From the NCBI RefSeq assembly GCF_000015565.1, contig NC_008786.1, positions 1,736,001 through 1,800,000 on the forward strand: a stretch of DNA of 64,000 bases. The letters are read 5' to 3'. This document shows, in pieces, positions 1 through 9,640 of this stretch (positions within the stretch are counted from its first letter, which is position 1; each line of letters starts with the position of its first letter). This stretch comes from Verminephrobacter eiseniae EF01-2. Lineage in GTDB: Bacteria; Pseudomonadota; Gammaproteobacteria; Burkholderiales; Burkholderiaceae_C. The position numbers and the translations under genes were made by a program. The notes under the pieces are model-generated. The model was not told the origin of the DNA. It saw only the letters and a program-made list of their open reading frames with translations, and did no database searches.

Positions 1-668
1 ACCAGGCGGCCATCGGGCGCCAGGCCGAACTCGAATTTGCTGTCGGCAATGATCAGGCCCTTGGCCAGCGCGATGGCTGCCGCCGTCTGGTAGATGGCGA
101 TGCTCAGGTCGCGGATGCGCGTGGCCAGATCGGGGCCGATCAGCGCCACCGTGCGCGCAAAGCTGATGTTCTCGTCATGCTCGCCCGCCATTGCCTTGGT
201 GGCGGGCGTGTAGATCGGCTCGGGCAGCCGGGCGGCGTTGCCCAGGCCGGCGGGCAGCGGCAGGCCGCAGATCGATTGCGTCGCCTGGTATTCCTTCCAG
301 CCGCTGCCGGCCAGGTAGCCGCGCACCACGGCTTCGATCGGGATCGGGGCCAGCCGCTGCACCAGCATCGAGCGGCCCCGGATCTGCGGCGCTTCCCGGG
401 CGCTGACCACGCTTTCGGGGTCTGCGCCGGTCAGGTGGTTCGGGCACAGATGGCCGAGTTGGTCGAACCAGAACAGCGCCATCTGCGTGAGCAGCGCACC
501 CTTGCCCGGAATCGGCTCGCCCATGATCACGTCGAACGCGGACAGGCGGTCGCTGGCCACCATCAGGATGCGGTCCTGGCCCACGGCGTAGTTGTCGCGC
601 ACCTTGCCGCGCGCCAGCAGCGGCAGCGAGGTCAGCGCAGAGGTGTGCAGGACGGCGCAATGGGTCAT
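1..668 (-). CDS. purC: SAICAR synthase PurC, 3' part outside window
   Basis: Phosphoribosylaminoimidazole-succinocarboxamide synthase joins aspartate to CAIR in de novo purine synthesis in the cytosol. The start codon is at 666-668 and 222 codons are visible; the C-terminus lies outside the window. Family motifs seen near the N-terminus are ARGKVRDNY, then DRLSAFDV and, further on, VRGYLAGSGWKEY, which are nucleotide- and substrate-binding parts of SAICAR synthases. The length fits the roughly 300-residue beta-proteobacterial form rather than the shorter E. coli type. It is divergent from the MFS gene to the right. Confidence 0.93.
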   Translation of the reverse strand, partial: MTHCAVLHTSALTSLPLLARGKVRDNYAVGQDRILMVASDRLSAFDVIMGEPIPGKGALLTQMALFWFDQLGHLCPNHLTGADPESVVSAREAPQIRGRSMLVQRLAPIPIEAVVRGYLAGSGWKEYQATQSICGLPLPAGLGNAARLPEPIYTPATKAMAGEHDENISFARTVALIGPDLATRIRDLSIAIYQTAAAIALAKGLIIADSKFEFGLAPDGRL

Positions 669-882
669 GGTATGAGGGTATGGGCGGTCGGTGTCCGCGA
701 GCGGGCAGGCGCGCAAGACGAGGGGCATGGCGGGAACGTCGGCCGGGGCGGCGCCAGCGCCATTGCAATATGGCAATGGGCGCCAGCCAGGCAGTGGATT
801 TTACGCGCGCGGCGCCGGCGCCGGACACCATGCGGCACACTGTAGGCCCTGCAACCGATATGGCCGCCGCCGGCCACTGCCT

Positions 883-2181
883 GTGCCCTCTGACAACCCT
901 GTGCTCAGCCCGAGTCGCGAACGCTGGCTGCTGTTGACCCTCGCGGGCATTCAATTTACCCATATCCTTGATTTCATGATCATGATGCCGCTGGGGCCGC
1001 GCTTCACGCAGCTGTTTGCCATCAGCGATGCGCAGTTCGGCCTGCTGGTCTCGGCCTACACGCTGTCGGCCGGGGTCTCGGGCCTGCTGGCCGGCACCTA
1101 TGTCGATCGCTTTGGCCGCAAGCGGCTGCTGCTGGTGCTCTACGGCCTGTTCGGGCTGGCAACGCTGGCCTGCGGCGTGGCGCCTGGCTACGCGCTGCTG
1201 ATGGTGGCACGCATCCTGGCGGGGGCCTTCGGGGGCGTGCTGTCGGCCTTGTCGCAGACCATCGTGGCGGATGTGGTCCCGTTCGAGCGGCGCGGCCGCG
1301 CGATGGGCATCGTGATGACCTCTTTTTCCGTATCGACGGTGGCCGGCGTGCCGCTGGGGCTGCTCCTGGCCCAGTATGGCGGCTGGCACCTGCCGTTCTT
1401 TGCGATTGCCGCGCTGGTCGCGCTGCTGGCCCTGCAGGCGGCGCGCACGCTGCCGACGCTGACCGCGCATCTGCAAGCGGCCCGTGGCAGGACGGCGCTG
1501 GGCGGCATCACGCAGGTGCTGGCCGACCACAACCATCGCTGGGCTTTTCTGTTCTCGGCGCTGCTGATGTTCACCGGTTTTACCGTGATCCCCTACATCA
1601 CCATTTACATGCAGACCAACGCCGGCGTGCGTGCCGACCAGGTGCCTTTGCTGTACCTGTGCGGCGGCCTGGTGACCTTGTTCACGGCGCGCCTGTTCGG
1701 CCGGCTGACGGACCGTTGGGGCAAGGTGTTCACGTATCGCCGGCTGGCGCTGGCCTGCACCTTGCCGCTGCTGGCCATCACGCTGGTGCGCGGCGTGCCG
1801 CTATGGGCCGTGATAGCGGTGAGCACGCTGATGTTCACCTTCCTGAGCGGGCGCATGATTCCGGGCATGGCGATCGTCGCTTCGGCCGCGCAGGCGCCGT
1901 TGCGCGGCACCTTCATGACGCTGAACACCTCGGTGCAGTCTGCCGCCATGGGGCTGGCCTCGTTCGTCGGGGGCTTGCTGATCAGCCGCGATGCGCAGGG
2001 GCTGGTGCAGCACTACTGGATGGCGGCCCTGGTGGGCATTGGCGCCAGCCTGCTGTCGATGGTGGTGGTGGGCAAGCTGCAACTGTATGGCGCGGCGCCA
2101 TCGGCCCCGTCGAGCGAACCGCAGGCTGCGGCGGCGGCCCAGTCCGGGCAGGGGGCACCGAGTGCACGGGGCAGCGACTGA
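883..2181 (+). CDS. MFS transporter
   Basis: Major facilitator superfamily permease with about 12 hydrophobic segments. The loop after TM2 has the MFS motif A variant DRFGRKR, and the N-terminal half resembles the arabinose/drug efflux (AraJ-like) branch. The frame stays open far upstream into GC-rich non-coding sequence; I place the start at the GTG at 883 because hydrophobic homology begins shortly after it. A second GTG at 901 is the alternative. The SDR gene follows after 24 bp, so the two are probably co-transcribed. The substrate is unknown. Confidence 0.85.
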   Translation: MPSDNPVLSPSRERWLLLTLAGIQFTHILDFMIMMPLGPRFTQLFAISDAQFGLLVSAYTLSAGVSGLLAGTYVDRFGRKRLLLVLYGLFGLATLACGVAPGYALLMVARILAGAFGGVLSALSQTIVADVVPFERRGRAMGIVMTSFSVSTVAGVPLGLLLAQYGGWHLPFFAIAALVALLALQAARTLPTLTAHLQAARGRTALGGITQVLADHNHRWAFLFSALLMFTGFTVIPYITIYMQTNAGVRADQVPLLYLCGGLVTLFTARLFGRLTDRWGKVFTYRRLALACTLPLLAITLVRGVPLWAVIAVSTLMFTFLSGRMIPGMAIVASAAQAPLRGTFMTLNTSVQSAAMGLASFVGGLLISRDAQGLVQHYWMAALVGIGASLLSMVVVGKLQLYGAAPSAPSSEPQAAAAAQSGQGAPSARGSD

Positions 2182-2205
2182 ACTTCATCGATCACGGAGC
2201 AACAC

Positions 2206-2991
2206 ATGGATCTGGGAATTGCCAACAAACGCGCCCTGGTGCTGAGCGCCAGCGGCGGCCTGGGCAGCGCAATCGCCGTGGCGCTGGCGCGCGAGGGCGC
2301 TACGGTGTGCCTGGCCGGGCGCAACGAACAGGCGCTGGCTGCCGCCGCGCAAAGGGTGCGCGCGACCGGCGCCACGGCCCACAGCTTTGTCTGGGACCTG
2401 GCCCACGGCGCGCAATGGTCCGAGGGCATCGCCAGCGTATTGCAGCGCGTCGGCGGCATCGACATCCTGGTGAACAACACCGGCGGCCCGCCGCCCGGCC
2501 CGGCCCATGGGCATGCGCTGGACATCTGGAGGAATGCGTTCGAGTCCATGGTGCTGTCGGTGATCGGCATCACCGACCTGCTGCTGCCCGGCATGCGCGA
2601 GCGCGGCTGGGGCCGGGTGATCACCAGCACTTCCTCGGGCGTGGTCGCTCCCATCGTCAACCTGGGCCTGTCGAACGCCACCCGCATCTCGCTGCTGGGC
2701 TGGTCCAAGGCGCTGGCGCGCGAGGTGGCGGGCCAGGGCGTGACGGTGAATGTGCTGATCCCGGGGCGCATCGCGACGGCGCGCACCCTGTCCCTGGACA
2801 GCGCGCGCGCCCGGCGCGAAGGCCGCGACCTGGCGGCCGTCGAGGCCGAAAGCGCGGCCACGATTGCGCTGGGCCGCTATGGCCGGCCCGAAGAGTACGC
2901 CGATGCCGTCGCCTTCCTGGCCAGCGAACGCGCGGCCTACATCACCGGCACCACGCTGCGCGTGGACGGCGGCCTGATCGCCAGCATCTGA
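2206..2991 (+). CDS. SDR-family oxidoreductase (catalytic Tyr absent)
   Basis: Short-chain dehydrogenase/reductase of 261 residues. The Rossmann start is a variant of TGxxxGxG, read here as SASGGLGSAIA, followed by LVNNTGG (the NNAG equivalent). The C-terminal substrate loop and the ending VDGGLIASI are typical. In the catalytic region, the position four residues before the active-site lysine (GWSK) is leucine, so the canonical YxxxK tyrosine is missing. Some SDRs annotated as 3-oxoacyl-ACP reductases share this feature. It sits between an MFS transporter and an RraA-like protein, which suggests a small catabolic operon. Confidence 0.85.
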   Translation: MDLGIANKRALVLSASGGLGSAIAVALAREGATVCLAGRNEQALAAAAQRVRATGATAHSFVWDLAHGAQWSEGIASVLQRVGGIDILVNNTGGPPPGPAHGHALDIWRNAFESMVLSVIGITDLLLPGMRERGWGRVITSTSSGVVAPIVNLGLSNATRISLLGWSKALAREVAGQGVTVNVLIPGRIATARTLSLDSARARREGRDLAAVEAESAATIALGRYGRPEEYADAVAFLASERAAYITGTTLRVDGGLIASI

Positions 2992-3009
2992 TCGGCAAGG
3001 AAAATCCCC

Positions 3010-3720
3010 ATGACCGCCCCCGACGACGCCGCAGCCTTCCTGGCCCTGCAAGCGGTGACCACTGCCACCTTGACCACCGTGCTGCTGAAAAAAGGGCTGC
3101 GCAATGTCTGGATTCGCGGCGCCTTGCCGATCACGCCGCAGGCGCAGCGCTGCGTCGGCCGGGCGTTCACGCTGCGCTTCATTCCGGCCCGCGAAGACCT
3201 GGCCACCCCCGAATCCTGGAGCTCGCCCCAGTCCACGCGCGCCGCGATCGAGCAAATGCCGCCAGGCTGCATCGCCGTGGTCGATGCCAATGGCGTGCGC
3301 GACGCCGGCTTCTGGGGCGACATCCTGTGCGCGCGCATGGCCCGCAAAGGCGTCGCGGCCCTGGTCAGCGATGGCGTGGTGCGCGATCTGGCGGGCGTGC
3401 TGTCCACCGGCTTGCCGATCTGGGCCGCAGGCACGGCCGCCCCGCCCTCGGTCGCCGCGCTGACCTTCGTGGCCTGGCAACAGCCCGTGGGCTGCGGCGG
3501 CGTGGCGGTATTTCCCGATGACGTGATCGTCGCCGACCGGGATGGCGCGGTGCTCATCCCCGCAGCGCTGCTCGGCGAGGTCGCGGCGCAGGCCACCGAG
3601 CAAGAGCGGCTGGAAGACTGGATCATGCAGCAGGTCCAATCCGGCGCCGCGCTGCCCGGACTGTATCCGCCCGACGCCGGCAACAAGGCGCGCTACGAAG
3701 CCGGCAAGGCCGCGCCCTGA
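3010..3720 (+). CDS. RraA-like / HMG-CHA aldolase family protein
   Basis: A 236-residue member of the RraA-like family, which includes the RNase E regulator RraA and 4-hydroxy-4-methyl-2-oxoglutarate (HMG/CHA) aldolases. The segment GDILCARMARKGVAALVSDG followed by VVRD is the family core; the GxxxxxxA and R-D residues bind the metal and the keto acid. The context (MFS transporter, SDR, then this gene with an 18-bp gap) favours an aldolase or decarboxylase role in keto-acid catabolism over RNase regulation, but that is inference. Confidence 0.82.
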   Translation: MTAPDDAAAFLALQAVTTATLTTVLLKKGLRNVWIRGALPITPQAQRCVGRAFTLRFIPAREDLATPESWSSPQSTRAAIEQMPPGCIAVVDANGVRDAGFWGDILCARMARKGVAALVSDGVVRDLAGVLSTGLPIWAAGTAAPPSVAALTFVAWQQPVGCGGVAVFPDDVIVADRDGAVLIPAALLGEVAAQATEQERLEDWIMQQVQSGAALPGLYPPDAGNKARYEAGKAAP

Positions 3721-4002
3721 TCAAGCCTTCCAGCCGCGCAGCAGCAGCCACTGGCAGCTCGCGCAGGCCAGCACCAGCGCGGCGTAGGTCAGCATCTTGC
3801 CGTCGCGCCCCCACAGCATCAGCCCGGCCAGCAGCGTGGCCACGCCGACGATGAAAATGACGCTGGCCTGCCACCACCAGGGCAGCGCGACAGCGGCCCG
3901 GGGGCGGCGCATGAAGCGCCCCGCCAGCGCCAGCGACAAGGCCAGCGCGGCCGCCGGCGCGACGAAGTTCAGCAGGTGGTTGAAGGCGTTCAGTGCACCC
4001 AT
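3721..4002 (-). CDS. Small membrane protein, unknown function
   Basis: A 93-residue protein with three predicted membrane helices and short basic loops (FMRRPR). Its stop codon directly abuts the stop of the RraA-like gene, so the two are convergent. A longer upstream in-frame extension exists, but it runs antisense through the hemA promoter and start, so I chose the ATG at 4000-4002, which opens straight into the first hydrophobic segment. It is divergent from hemA. No named family recognised. Confidence 0.6.
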   Translation of the reverse strand: MGALNAFNHLLNFVAPAAALALSLALAGRFMRRPRAAVALPWWWQASVIFIVGVATLLAGLMLWGRDGKMLTYAALVLACASCQWLLLRGWKA

Positions 4003-4094
4003 CGGGTTGACCCGGATCAAGGTTTGGGCCGGCCGGCCGGCGCCGAGCGCGCCCCGGGCGCTGCCAGGCAGCCGTCGGCCCGGGCCGGGGATTT

Positions 4095-4100
4095 TATAAT
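4095..4100 (+). promoter_or_regulatory. -10 element of hemA, very close to the start codon
   Basis: A perfect TATAAT preceded by TTT lies only eight bases before the hemA ATG at 4109. A normal spacing would place transcription start on or next to the start codon. No good -35 box is seen 16-18 bp upstream, which is GC-rich. Confidence 0.55.
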
Positions 4101-4108
4101 CCGCGCCC

Positions 4109-5398
4109 ATGGCAGTCTGGGCCCTAGGCATCAACCACAGCACCGCGCCGCTCGATCTGCGCGGCCGCTTCGCGTTCGCGCTCGACCAAATCGCGCCCCG
4201 GCTCCAGGGTTTGCGCCAGTCGCTGAGCAGCCACCCCGGCGTGGAGACGGCCATGCTGTCCACCTGCAACCGCACCGAGATCTATTGCGCCGCCGAGCAA
4301 GCCGCCATCGACCACACACTGGGCTGGCTGGCGCACAGCGGCGGTGTCAGCACTGCGCTGCTGCGCGCGCATTCCTACACGCTGCAAGACAGCCGGGCCG
4401 CGCGCCATGCCTTTCGGGTCGCCAGCGGCCTGGACTCGATGGTGCTGGGCGAGGCCCAGATTCTGGGCCAGATGAAAGATGCCGTGCGCGCCGCCGAAAC
4501 CGCAGGCGTGCTCGGCAGCACGCTCAACCAACTGTTTCAGCGCAGCTTTGCGGTGGCCAAGGAAGTGCGCAGCAGCACCGAGATCGGCGCCCACAGCATC
4601 AGCATGGCCGCCGCTGCCGTGCGCCTGGCGGGCCAGTTGTTCGAAGACCTGAGCCAAATCCGCGTGCTGTTCGTCGGCGCCGGCGCGATGATCGCGCTGT
4701 GCGCCACGCATTTCGCGGCCAAAAACCCCCTGGGCCTGGCGCTGGCCAACCGCACGCTCGAGCGCGGCGAACAGTTGGCCGCGCGCTTTGGCGCCACCGT
4801 GCTGCGCCTGGCCGATCTGCCCGAGCGGCTGCACGAGTTCGACGCCGTCATCAGCTGCACCGCCAGCAGCCTGCCCATCATCGGCCTCGGCGCCGTCGAG
4901 CGAGCGCTCAAAAAACGCCGCCACCGGCCGATGTTCATGGTCGACCTGGCGGTGCCGCGCGACATCGAACCCGAGGTCAAAGCCCTGGGCGATGTCTACC
5001 TGTACACCGTCGACGACCTGGCCAGCGTGGTGCAGACCGGGCAGGCGAGCCGCCAGGCAGCGGTGGCGCAGGCCGAGGCGATCATCGATGCCGGCGTGCA
5101 GAGCTTCATGCACTGGCTGGCCCAGCGCAACCCCGTGGGCGGCGTGGTGCCGCTGATCCGGCAACTCAACGCCCAGACCGAGGTCTGGCGCGCCAGCGAA
5201 ATCGCGCGCGCGAAGAAACTGCTGGCCAAGGGCGAAGCCCCGGACGCCGTGCTCGACGCCCTCGCGCGCGGCCTGACGCAAAAGATGCTGCATGGCACGA
5301 TGGCCGAACTGCGCGCCGGCGACGCCGACATGCGCGCGCAAACGGCGCAGACCGTGGCGCGCCTGTTCCTGCGCGCGCAAAGCAACCACGACCTGTAG
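4109..5398 (+). CDS. hemA: Glutamyl-tRNA reductase
   Basis: NADPH-dependent reduction of glutamyl-tRNA to glutamate-1-semialdehyde, the first step of C5-pathway tetrapyrrole synthesis. The protein is 429 residues, the usual length. The nucleophilic cysteine is in STCNRTEIY (about residue 53), [10 protein letters not shown] lies near residue 111, and the nucleotide-binding segment is LFVGAGAM. No Shine-Dalgarno sequence is obvious before the ATG. prfA follows after 121 bp. Confidence 0.97.
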   Translation: MAVWALGINHSTAPLDLRGRFAFALDQIAPRLQGLRQSLSSHPGVETAMLSTCNRTEIYCAAEQAAIDHTLGWLAHSGGVSTALLRAHSYTLQDSRAARHAFRVASGLDSMVLGEAQILGQMKDAVRAAETAGVLGSTLNQLFQRSFAVAKEVRSSTEIGAHSISMAAAAVRLAGQLFEDLSQIRVLFVGAGAMIALCATHFAAKNPLGLALANRTLERGEQLAARFGATVLRLADLPERLHEFDAVISCTASSLPIIGLGAVERALKKRRHRPMFMVDLAVPRDIEPEVKALGDVYLYTVDDLASVVQTGQASRQAAVAQAEAIIDAGVQSFMHWLAQRNPVGGVVPLIRQLNAQTEVWRASEIARAKKLLAKGEAPDAVLDALARGLTQKMLHGTMAELRAGDADMRAQTAQTVARLFLRAQSNHDL

Positions 5399-5519
5399 CG
5401 ACGCGGCGCCCCCGCAAGCGCCCAGGCCTTGGGGCCAGACCGGCCCCCAGCGCACGAATATCCCGCACCACCAGCTACCAACAAGGTAGCGCAGTAGCAA
5501 ACCACGACGCCCCGCCTGC

Positions 5520-6599
5520 ATGAAACCCTTTCTCAGAAGCCAGTTGGCGCGCCATGCCCAGCGCCTGGGCGAACTCGACTTCCTGCTCGCGCGCCCGGAC
5601 ATCATGGCGGACATGGTGCAGTACCGCAGCATCGCGCGCGAGCATGCCGAGGTGACGCAGGTGGCGGGCCGCTACGCGCGCTACCTGCAACGCGAGGCCG
5701 ACCTGGGCGCGGCCCGTGAACTGCTGGCAGACCCCGGCATGGCCGAACTGGCACAGGAAGAAATCGACAGCAGCCAGACCGAACTGCGGCAACTCGAAGA
5801 CGAACTGCAACGCCTGCTGCTGCCCAAAGAACCCGACGATGCGCGCAACGCCTTTGTCGAAATCCGCGCCGGCACCGGCGGCGATGAATCGGCGCTGTTT
5901 GCCGGCGACCTCACGCGCATGTACACCCGCTACGCCGCCCGCAGAGGCTGGCAGGTCCAGGTGCTCAGCGAGAACCCGGCCGAGCTTGGCGGCTATAAGG
6001 AAATCGTGCTGCGCATCGACGGCGAGCAGGTCTACGGCACGCTCAAATTCGAGTCCGGCGGCCACCGCGTGCAGCGCGTGCCGGCCACCGAGACACAGGG
6101 CCGCGTCCACACCAGCGCCTGCACCGTGGCCGTGATGCCCGAGCCCGACCCCGCCCGGGCCATCGCGCTCAACCCGGCCGAACTGCGCATAGACACCTTC
6201 CGCGCCAGCGGTGCCGGAGGCCAGCATATCAACAAGACCGACTCGGCCGTGCGCGTGGTGCACCTGCCCACCGGCATCGTCGCCGAATGCCAGGACGGCC
6301 GCAGCCAGCACGGCAACAAGGCCCGGGCCTTGCAGGTGCTGCAAGCGCGCCTGCAGGAAAAGGAACGCAGCGAACGCGCCGCCAAGGAGGCCGCGCTGCG
6401 CAAGGGCCTGATCGGCAGCGGCGAGCGCAGCGACCGCATCCGCACCTACAACTTCCCGCAAGGACGGCTCACCGACCACCGCATCCAGTTGACGCTGTAC
6501 CAGTTGCAGCAGTTGCTCGACGGCGAACTCGACCCAATGCTGCAGGCCCTGGGCCATGCGCGCGAGGCCGAGCAATTGCAGGAACTGGAGCGGGGGTAA
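5520..6599 (+). CDS. prfA: Peptide chain release factor 1
   Basis: Recognises UAA/UAG stop codons and triggers peptidyl-tRNA hydrolysis. The protein is 359 residues. The RF1-specific codon-recognition tripeptide PAT is at residues 188-190 and the catalytic GGQ is at 233-235 within [10 protein letters not shown]; PrmC methylates this glutamine. The conserved order hemA-prfA-prmC supports the call. Confidence 0.97.
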   Translation: MKPFLRSQLARHAQRLGELDFLLARPDIMADMVQYRSIAREHAEVTQVAGRYARYLQREADLGAARELLADPGMAELAQEEIDSSQTELRQLEDELQRLLLPKEPDDARNAFVEIRAGTGGDESALFAGDLTRMYTRYAARRGWQVQVLSENPAELGGYKEIVLRIDGEQVYGTLKFESGGHRVQRVPATETQGRVHTSACTVAVMPEPDPARAIALNPAELRIDTFRASGAGGQHINKTDSAVRVVHLPTGIVAECQDGRSQHGNKARALQVLQARLQEKERSERAAKEAALRKGLIGSGERSDRIRTYNFPQGRLTDHRIQLTLYQLQQLLDGELDPMLQALGHAREAEQLQELERG

Positions 6600-7008
6600 C
6601 GCGCCGGTGCAGAGCGCGGGGCGCCGGGCGCCGGTGCGGGGATACAGTAATGGCAGCGACGATCGCCCATAGTCTGAAATAGTGGATTGCAAGCCCCATG
6701 ACTGCCCAAAAGCTGGAAGCCGCGCCGCTGGCCCGGTGCGCCATCGCACGCAGCGCAGCGCCGCCAGCCCGGGATCAGCGCGAGGTCCATGCATTCCAGT
6801 GGGCCGCGCTGCGCCTGAGCGCTTGTGCTGGCCGCAGGAAGCCGCGCGCCTGGGGCCAGCGGGCGGGCAGTATTTCGCCACGCACCCCGGGCAGGGACTG
6901 GCGCGGGTCGATGCCGTCAGAAAAGTCAGAAAAGGCCGGGTTGTCCGCCTGCCGCGCTGGCGTGACATGCCCGGGCGTCGACCCGATGGGCATCGAGACC
7001 ATGCCGCA
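6600..7008 (+). other. Long spacer between prfA and prmC, no gene recognised
   Basis: About 400 bp that are open in several frames but carry no recognisable protein, RNA or repeat. The prmC frame is open through most of it, yet the translation lacks family similarity before the ATG at 7009. Such a long gap between these usually adjacent genes suggests an insertion or decayed sequence. Confidence 0.4.
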
Positions 7009-7893
7009 ATGCGTGGCCAAACGGCCCAAGCCCCGGTGCTGACCCCCACCCTGGCCCAGGCGCTGAACCAGGCCCGCGCGCTCGGCCTGGCGCGCATCGA
7101 CGCCCAACTGCTGCTGCTGCACCAGCTAGGCCGCGCCGACGCGGGCCGCGCCTGGCTGCTGGCGCATGACAGCGATGCGCTCGCGCCCGCCCTGCATGCG
7201 CAATTCCTGGCCCTGTGCCGGCGCCGCGCAGCAGGCGAACCCGTGGCCTACCTCACGGGGCGCAAGGAGTTCTATGGCCTGCCGCTGGCCATCGACGCCC
7301 GCGTGCTCGACCCGCGCCCCGACACCGAAACCCTGGTCGATTGGGCGCTCGAAGTGATCGCCCCGCTGCCCGCCCCCCGCGTGCTGGACCTGGGCACCGG
7401 CAGCGGCGCCATCGCCCTGGCCTTGCAACGGCACTGCCCCGGCGCATGGATTCTGGCCATAGACGCCAGCGCCGATGCCCTGGCCGTGGCCCGGGCCAAT
7501 GCCGGGCGGCTCGGCCTGCCGGTGCAGTTGGCGCAGGGCCACTGGCTCAGCGGCGCACCGGCAGGCTTTGACGCCATCGTCTCCAACCCGCCCTACCTGG
7601 GCGCGCAAGACCCGCACCTGGCCGCGCTGGCCCACGAGCCCCGGCAGGCGCTGGTCAGCGGCGCCGACGGCCTGCAAGACATCCGCAGCATCATCGGCCA
7701 GGCCCCCGGGCATCTGGCCGCCGGCGGCTGGCTGCTGCTCGAACATGGCCACGACCAGGCCGCCGCCGTGCACGCCCTGCTCAGCGCCCGGGGCTTTGCC
7801 CGGGTGCAAAGCCGTGCCGACCTCGCCGGCATTGCCCGTTGCAGCGGCGGGCAGTGGAACCACCGGGGTCGCACAGAGTCCGAGGGACGGTGA
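7009..7893 (+). CDS. prmC: Release factor glutamine N5-methyltransferase
   Basis: SAM-dependent methylation of the GGQ glutamine of RF1/RF2. From the ATG at 7009 the protein is 294 residues, the family length. Motif I is DLGTGSG (residues 127-133) and the catalytic motif IV is SNPPY (NPPY at 193-196); GRKEFYG and DPRPDTE upstream are typical of PrmC/HemK. I reject the longer in-frame upstream start because the added residues do not resemble the family. It lies just upstream of grxD. Confidence 0.94.
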   Translation: MRGQTAQAPVLTPTLAQALNQARALGLARIDAQLLLLHQLGRADAGRAWLLAHDSDALAPALHAQFLALCRRRAAGEPVAYLTGRKEFYGLPLAIDARVLDPRPDTETLVDWALEVIAPLPAPRVLDLGTGSGAIALALQRHCPGAWILAIDASADALAVARANAGRLGLPVQLAQGHWLSGAPAGFDAIVSNPPYLGAQDPHLAALAHEPRQALVSGADGLQDIRSIIGQAPGHLAAGGWLLLEHGHDQAAAVHALLSARGFARVQSRADLAGIARCSGGQWNHRGRTESEGR

Positions 7894-7957
7894 AATAATC
7901 CACCCCCGGTCGGCACCACGGCGACCTGCGCCGTCCCGACCTTCCAGGAGCATTCCC

Positions 7958-8275
7958 ATGAGCGACACCCGACAACGCCTAGACGCACTCGTCAAATCCA
8001 GCGACATCCTGCTGTTCATGAAAGGCAACGCCAGCTTCCCCATGTGCGGCTTTTCCGGCCGCGCGATCCAGATACTCAAAGCCTGCGGCGTCGACCCCAA
8101 GGCCGTGGTCACGGTCAACGTGCTGGAAGATGAAGCGATCCGCCAGGGCATCAAGGAATACAGCAACTGGCCCACCATTCCGCAACTGTATGTAAAAGGC
8201 GAATTCATCGGCGGCTCGGACATCATGATGCAGATGTACGAATCGGGCGAACTGCGGCAGGTGCTGGGCACATGA
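7958..8275 (+). CDS. grxD: Monothiol glutaredoxin, Grx4 type
   Basis: A 105-residue monothiol glutaredoxin that carries or transfers [2Fe-2S] clusters with glutathione. The active site is CGFS with Cys30, preceded by FMKGN; the glutathione-binding WPTIPQLY and GGSDI segments follow. An AGGAG ribosome-binding site lies 8 bp before the ATG. It is 64 bp downstream of prmC, an arrangement common in Burkholderiales. Confidence 0.96.
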   Translation: MSDTRQRLDALVKSSDILLFMKGNASFPMCGFSGRAIQILKACGVDPKAVVTVNVLEDEAIRQGIKEYSNWPTIPQLYVKGEFIGGSDIMMQMYESGELRQVLGT

Positions 8276-8403
8276 GGTGAATCGCCCATGCCGCCAGCGG
8301 CCTGGGCGTGGACGGCGGTGATACCCGTACCGCAGGAAAGTGGGTAGGCAGCGGGTATGTTGTGTGCTTGAATGTTCGCGTGACCCCGCCCAAGGAGCAT
8401 GCA

Positions 8404-9411
8404 ATGAACCACCATGGCCTTGTTCCCCAGTCGCCGGCCCTGCGCTTGCCGGTGGCCCAGATGCGCAATGTGTTCAGCCCCGGCGATGTGCAGCGCAAGC
8501 TCGCCAAGCTGCAAGAGTCCGGCAGCCAGCGCGAATACGACGGCCTGCGCACGGTCTACGAACGCATGCTCGAGCGCGGCCCCGAGCGCTTTCAGGTCAA
8601 GCCTTCGGGCATCCCCGACATGGACGGCCTGTACCAGCAGTTGCCCAACTTCACCGAGGTGCTCGATGACGTGAAACGCCATGTGGCGCTGGCCCAGGAC
8701 TGCAGCGATGGACTGGAAGTCACCCCGATGCTGCTGCTGGGCCCGCCCGGCATTGGCAAGACCCATTTCGCGTGCCACCTGGCCAAACTGCTGGGCACCG
8801 GCATGAACCTGTTGCCGATGAGCTCCCTGACCGCCGGCTGGCTGCTGTCGGGCGCATCGGCGCAATGGAAGGGCGCGCGGCCGGGCAAGGTGTTCGAGGC
8901 CCTGATCGATGGCGCATACGCCAACCCGGTGATCGTGGTCGATGAAATCGACAAGGCCAACGCCGACGCGCAATACGACCCGCTGGGCGCGCTGTACGGC
9001 CTGCTGGAGTACGACACGGCGCACAGCTTCACCGACGAGTTTGCCGAGGTGGCGATCGACGCCAGCCAGGTGATCTGGATCACCACCGCCAACGACAGCC
9101 GGAGCATTCCGGACCCGATCCTGAACCGCATGAACGTGTTCGAGGTGCCAGCCCCCACACCGGAGCAGGCGCGCACGATTGCACGCCATTTGTACCAGGA
9201 CATCCGTGCCGGGCACGAATGGGGGCGTCTGCTGGACCCCGAGCCACGCGACGATGTGCTCGACCACCTGGCCCGGATGCCGCCGCGCGAGATGCGGCGC
9301 GCGCTGATGACTGGATTCGGCAACGCCCGGCTGGCACAGCGCGCCACGGTGGAAAGCGCCGACCTGCCGCGCACGAGCGGGGCCAAAGGGCGTATCGGAT
9401 TCCTGCAATAG
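8404..9411 (+). CDS. AAA+ ATPase, Lon-like, without protease domain
   Basis: A 335-residue AAA+ ATPase. Walker A is GPPGIGKT (residues 113-120) and Walker B is VIVVDEID (about 178-185); a sensor-1-like ITTAND and a C-terminal helical lid follow. The pore and ATPase region resemble the AAA module of Lon, but there is no Lon N-domain and no Ser-Lys peptidase domain. AAGGAG at 8392-8397 fixes the start at 8404 over an upstream in-frame ATG. Partner and function are unknown. Confidence 0.82.
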   Translation: MNHHGLVPQSPALRLPVAQMRNVFSPGDVQRKLAKLQESGSQREYDGLRTVYERMLERGPERFQVKPSGIPDMDGLYQQLPNFTEVLDDVKRHVALAQDCSDGLEVTPMLLLGPPGIGKTHFACHLAKLLGTGMNLLPMSSLTAGWLLSGASAQWKGARPGKVFEALIDGAYANPVIVVDEIDKANADAQYDPLGALYGLLEYDTAHSFTDEFAEVAIDASQVIWITTANDSRSIPDPILNRMNVFEVPAPTPEQARTIARHLYQDIRAGHEWGRLLDPEPRDDVLDHLARMPPREMRRALMTGFGNARLAQRATVESADLPRTSGAKGRIGFLQ

Positions 9412-9585
9412 GCGCCGGCCCCCCGAGGTGCGCCGGGCGCGGCGGCGGTAGATGCCGGGCGCGCCGCACCTGCCCCATCGGGGTGCGCCCGGTGTGCCCG
9501 ACGTGCCGTTGCCCCCGGGCCGTGCGCCGACTCCTTGGCAATGTCCGGGCGACTGGCAGCGCGTCTGCAACGCCGGCCAGCCCTG

Positions 9586-9613
9586 CATGTCCCTATTGAA
9601 AATCCGGGACATG
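9586..9613. repeat. Inverted repeat CATGTCCC/GGGACATG
   Basis: Perfect 8-bp arms separated by 12 bp, lying 27 bp beyond the stop of the HigA-like gene on the minus strand. There is no T-run, so a terminator is unlikely; it may be a protein-binding site or a relic. Confidence 0.45.
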
Positions 9614-9640
9614 TCCCCCGTCTGGCAGCGGCTGCGCGGA

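Noticed and set aside
175..1536. Long minus-strand open frame of about 450 codons
   Set aside because: It runs through purC out of frame and antisense to the MFS gene; arginine/alanine/glycine-rich with no family similarity, an effect of high GC.
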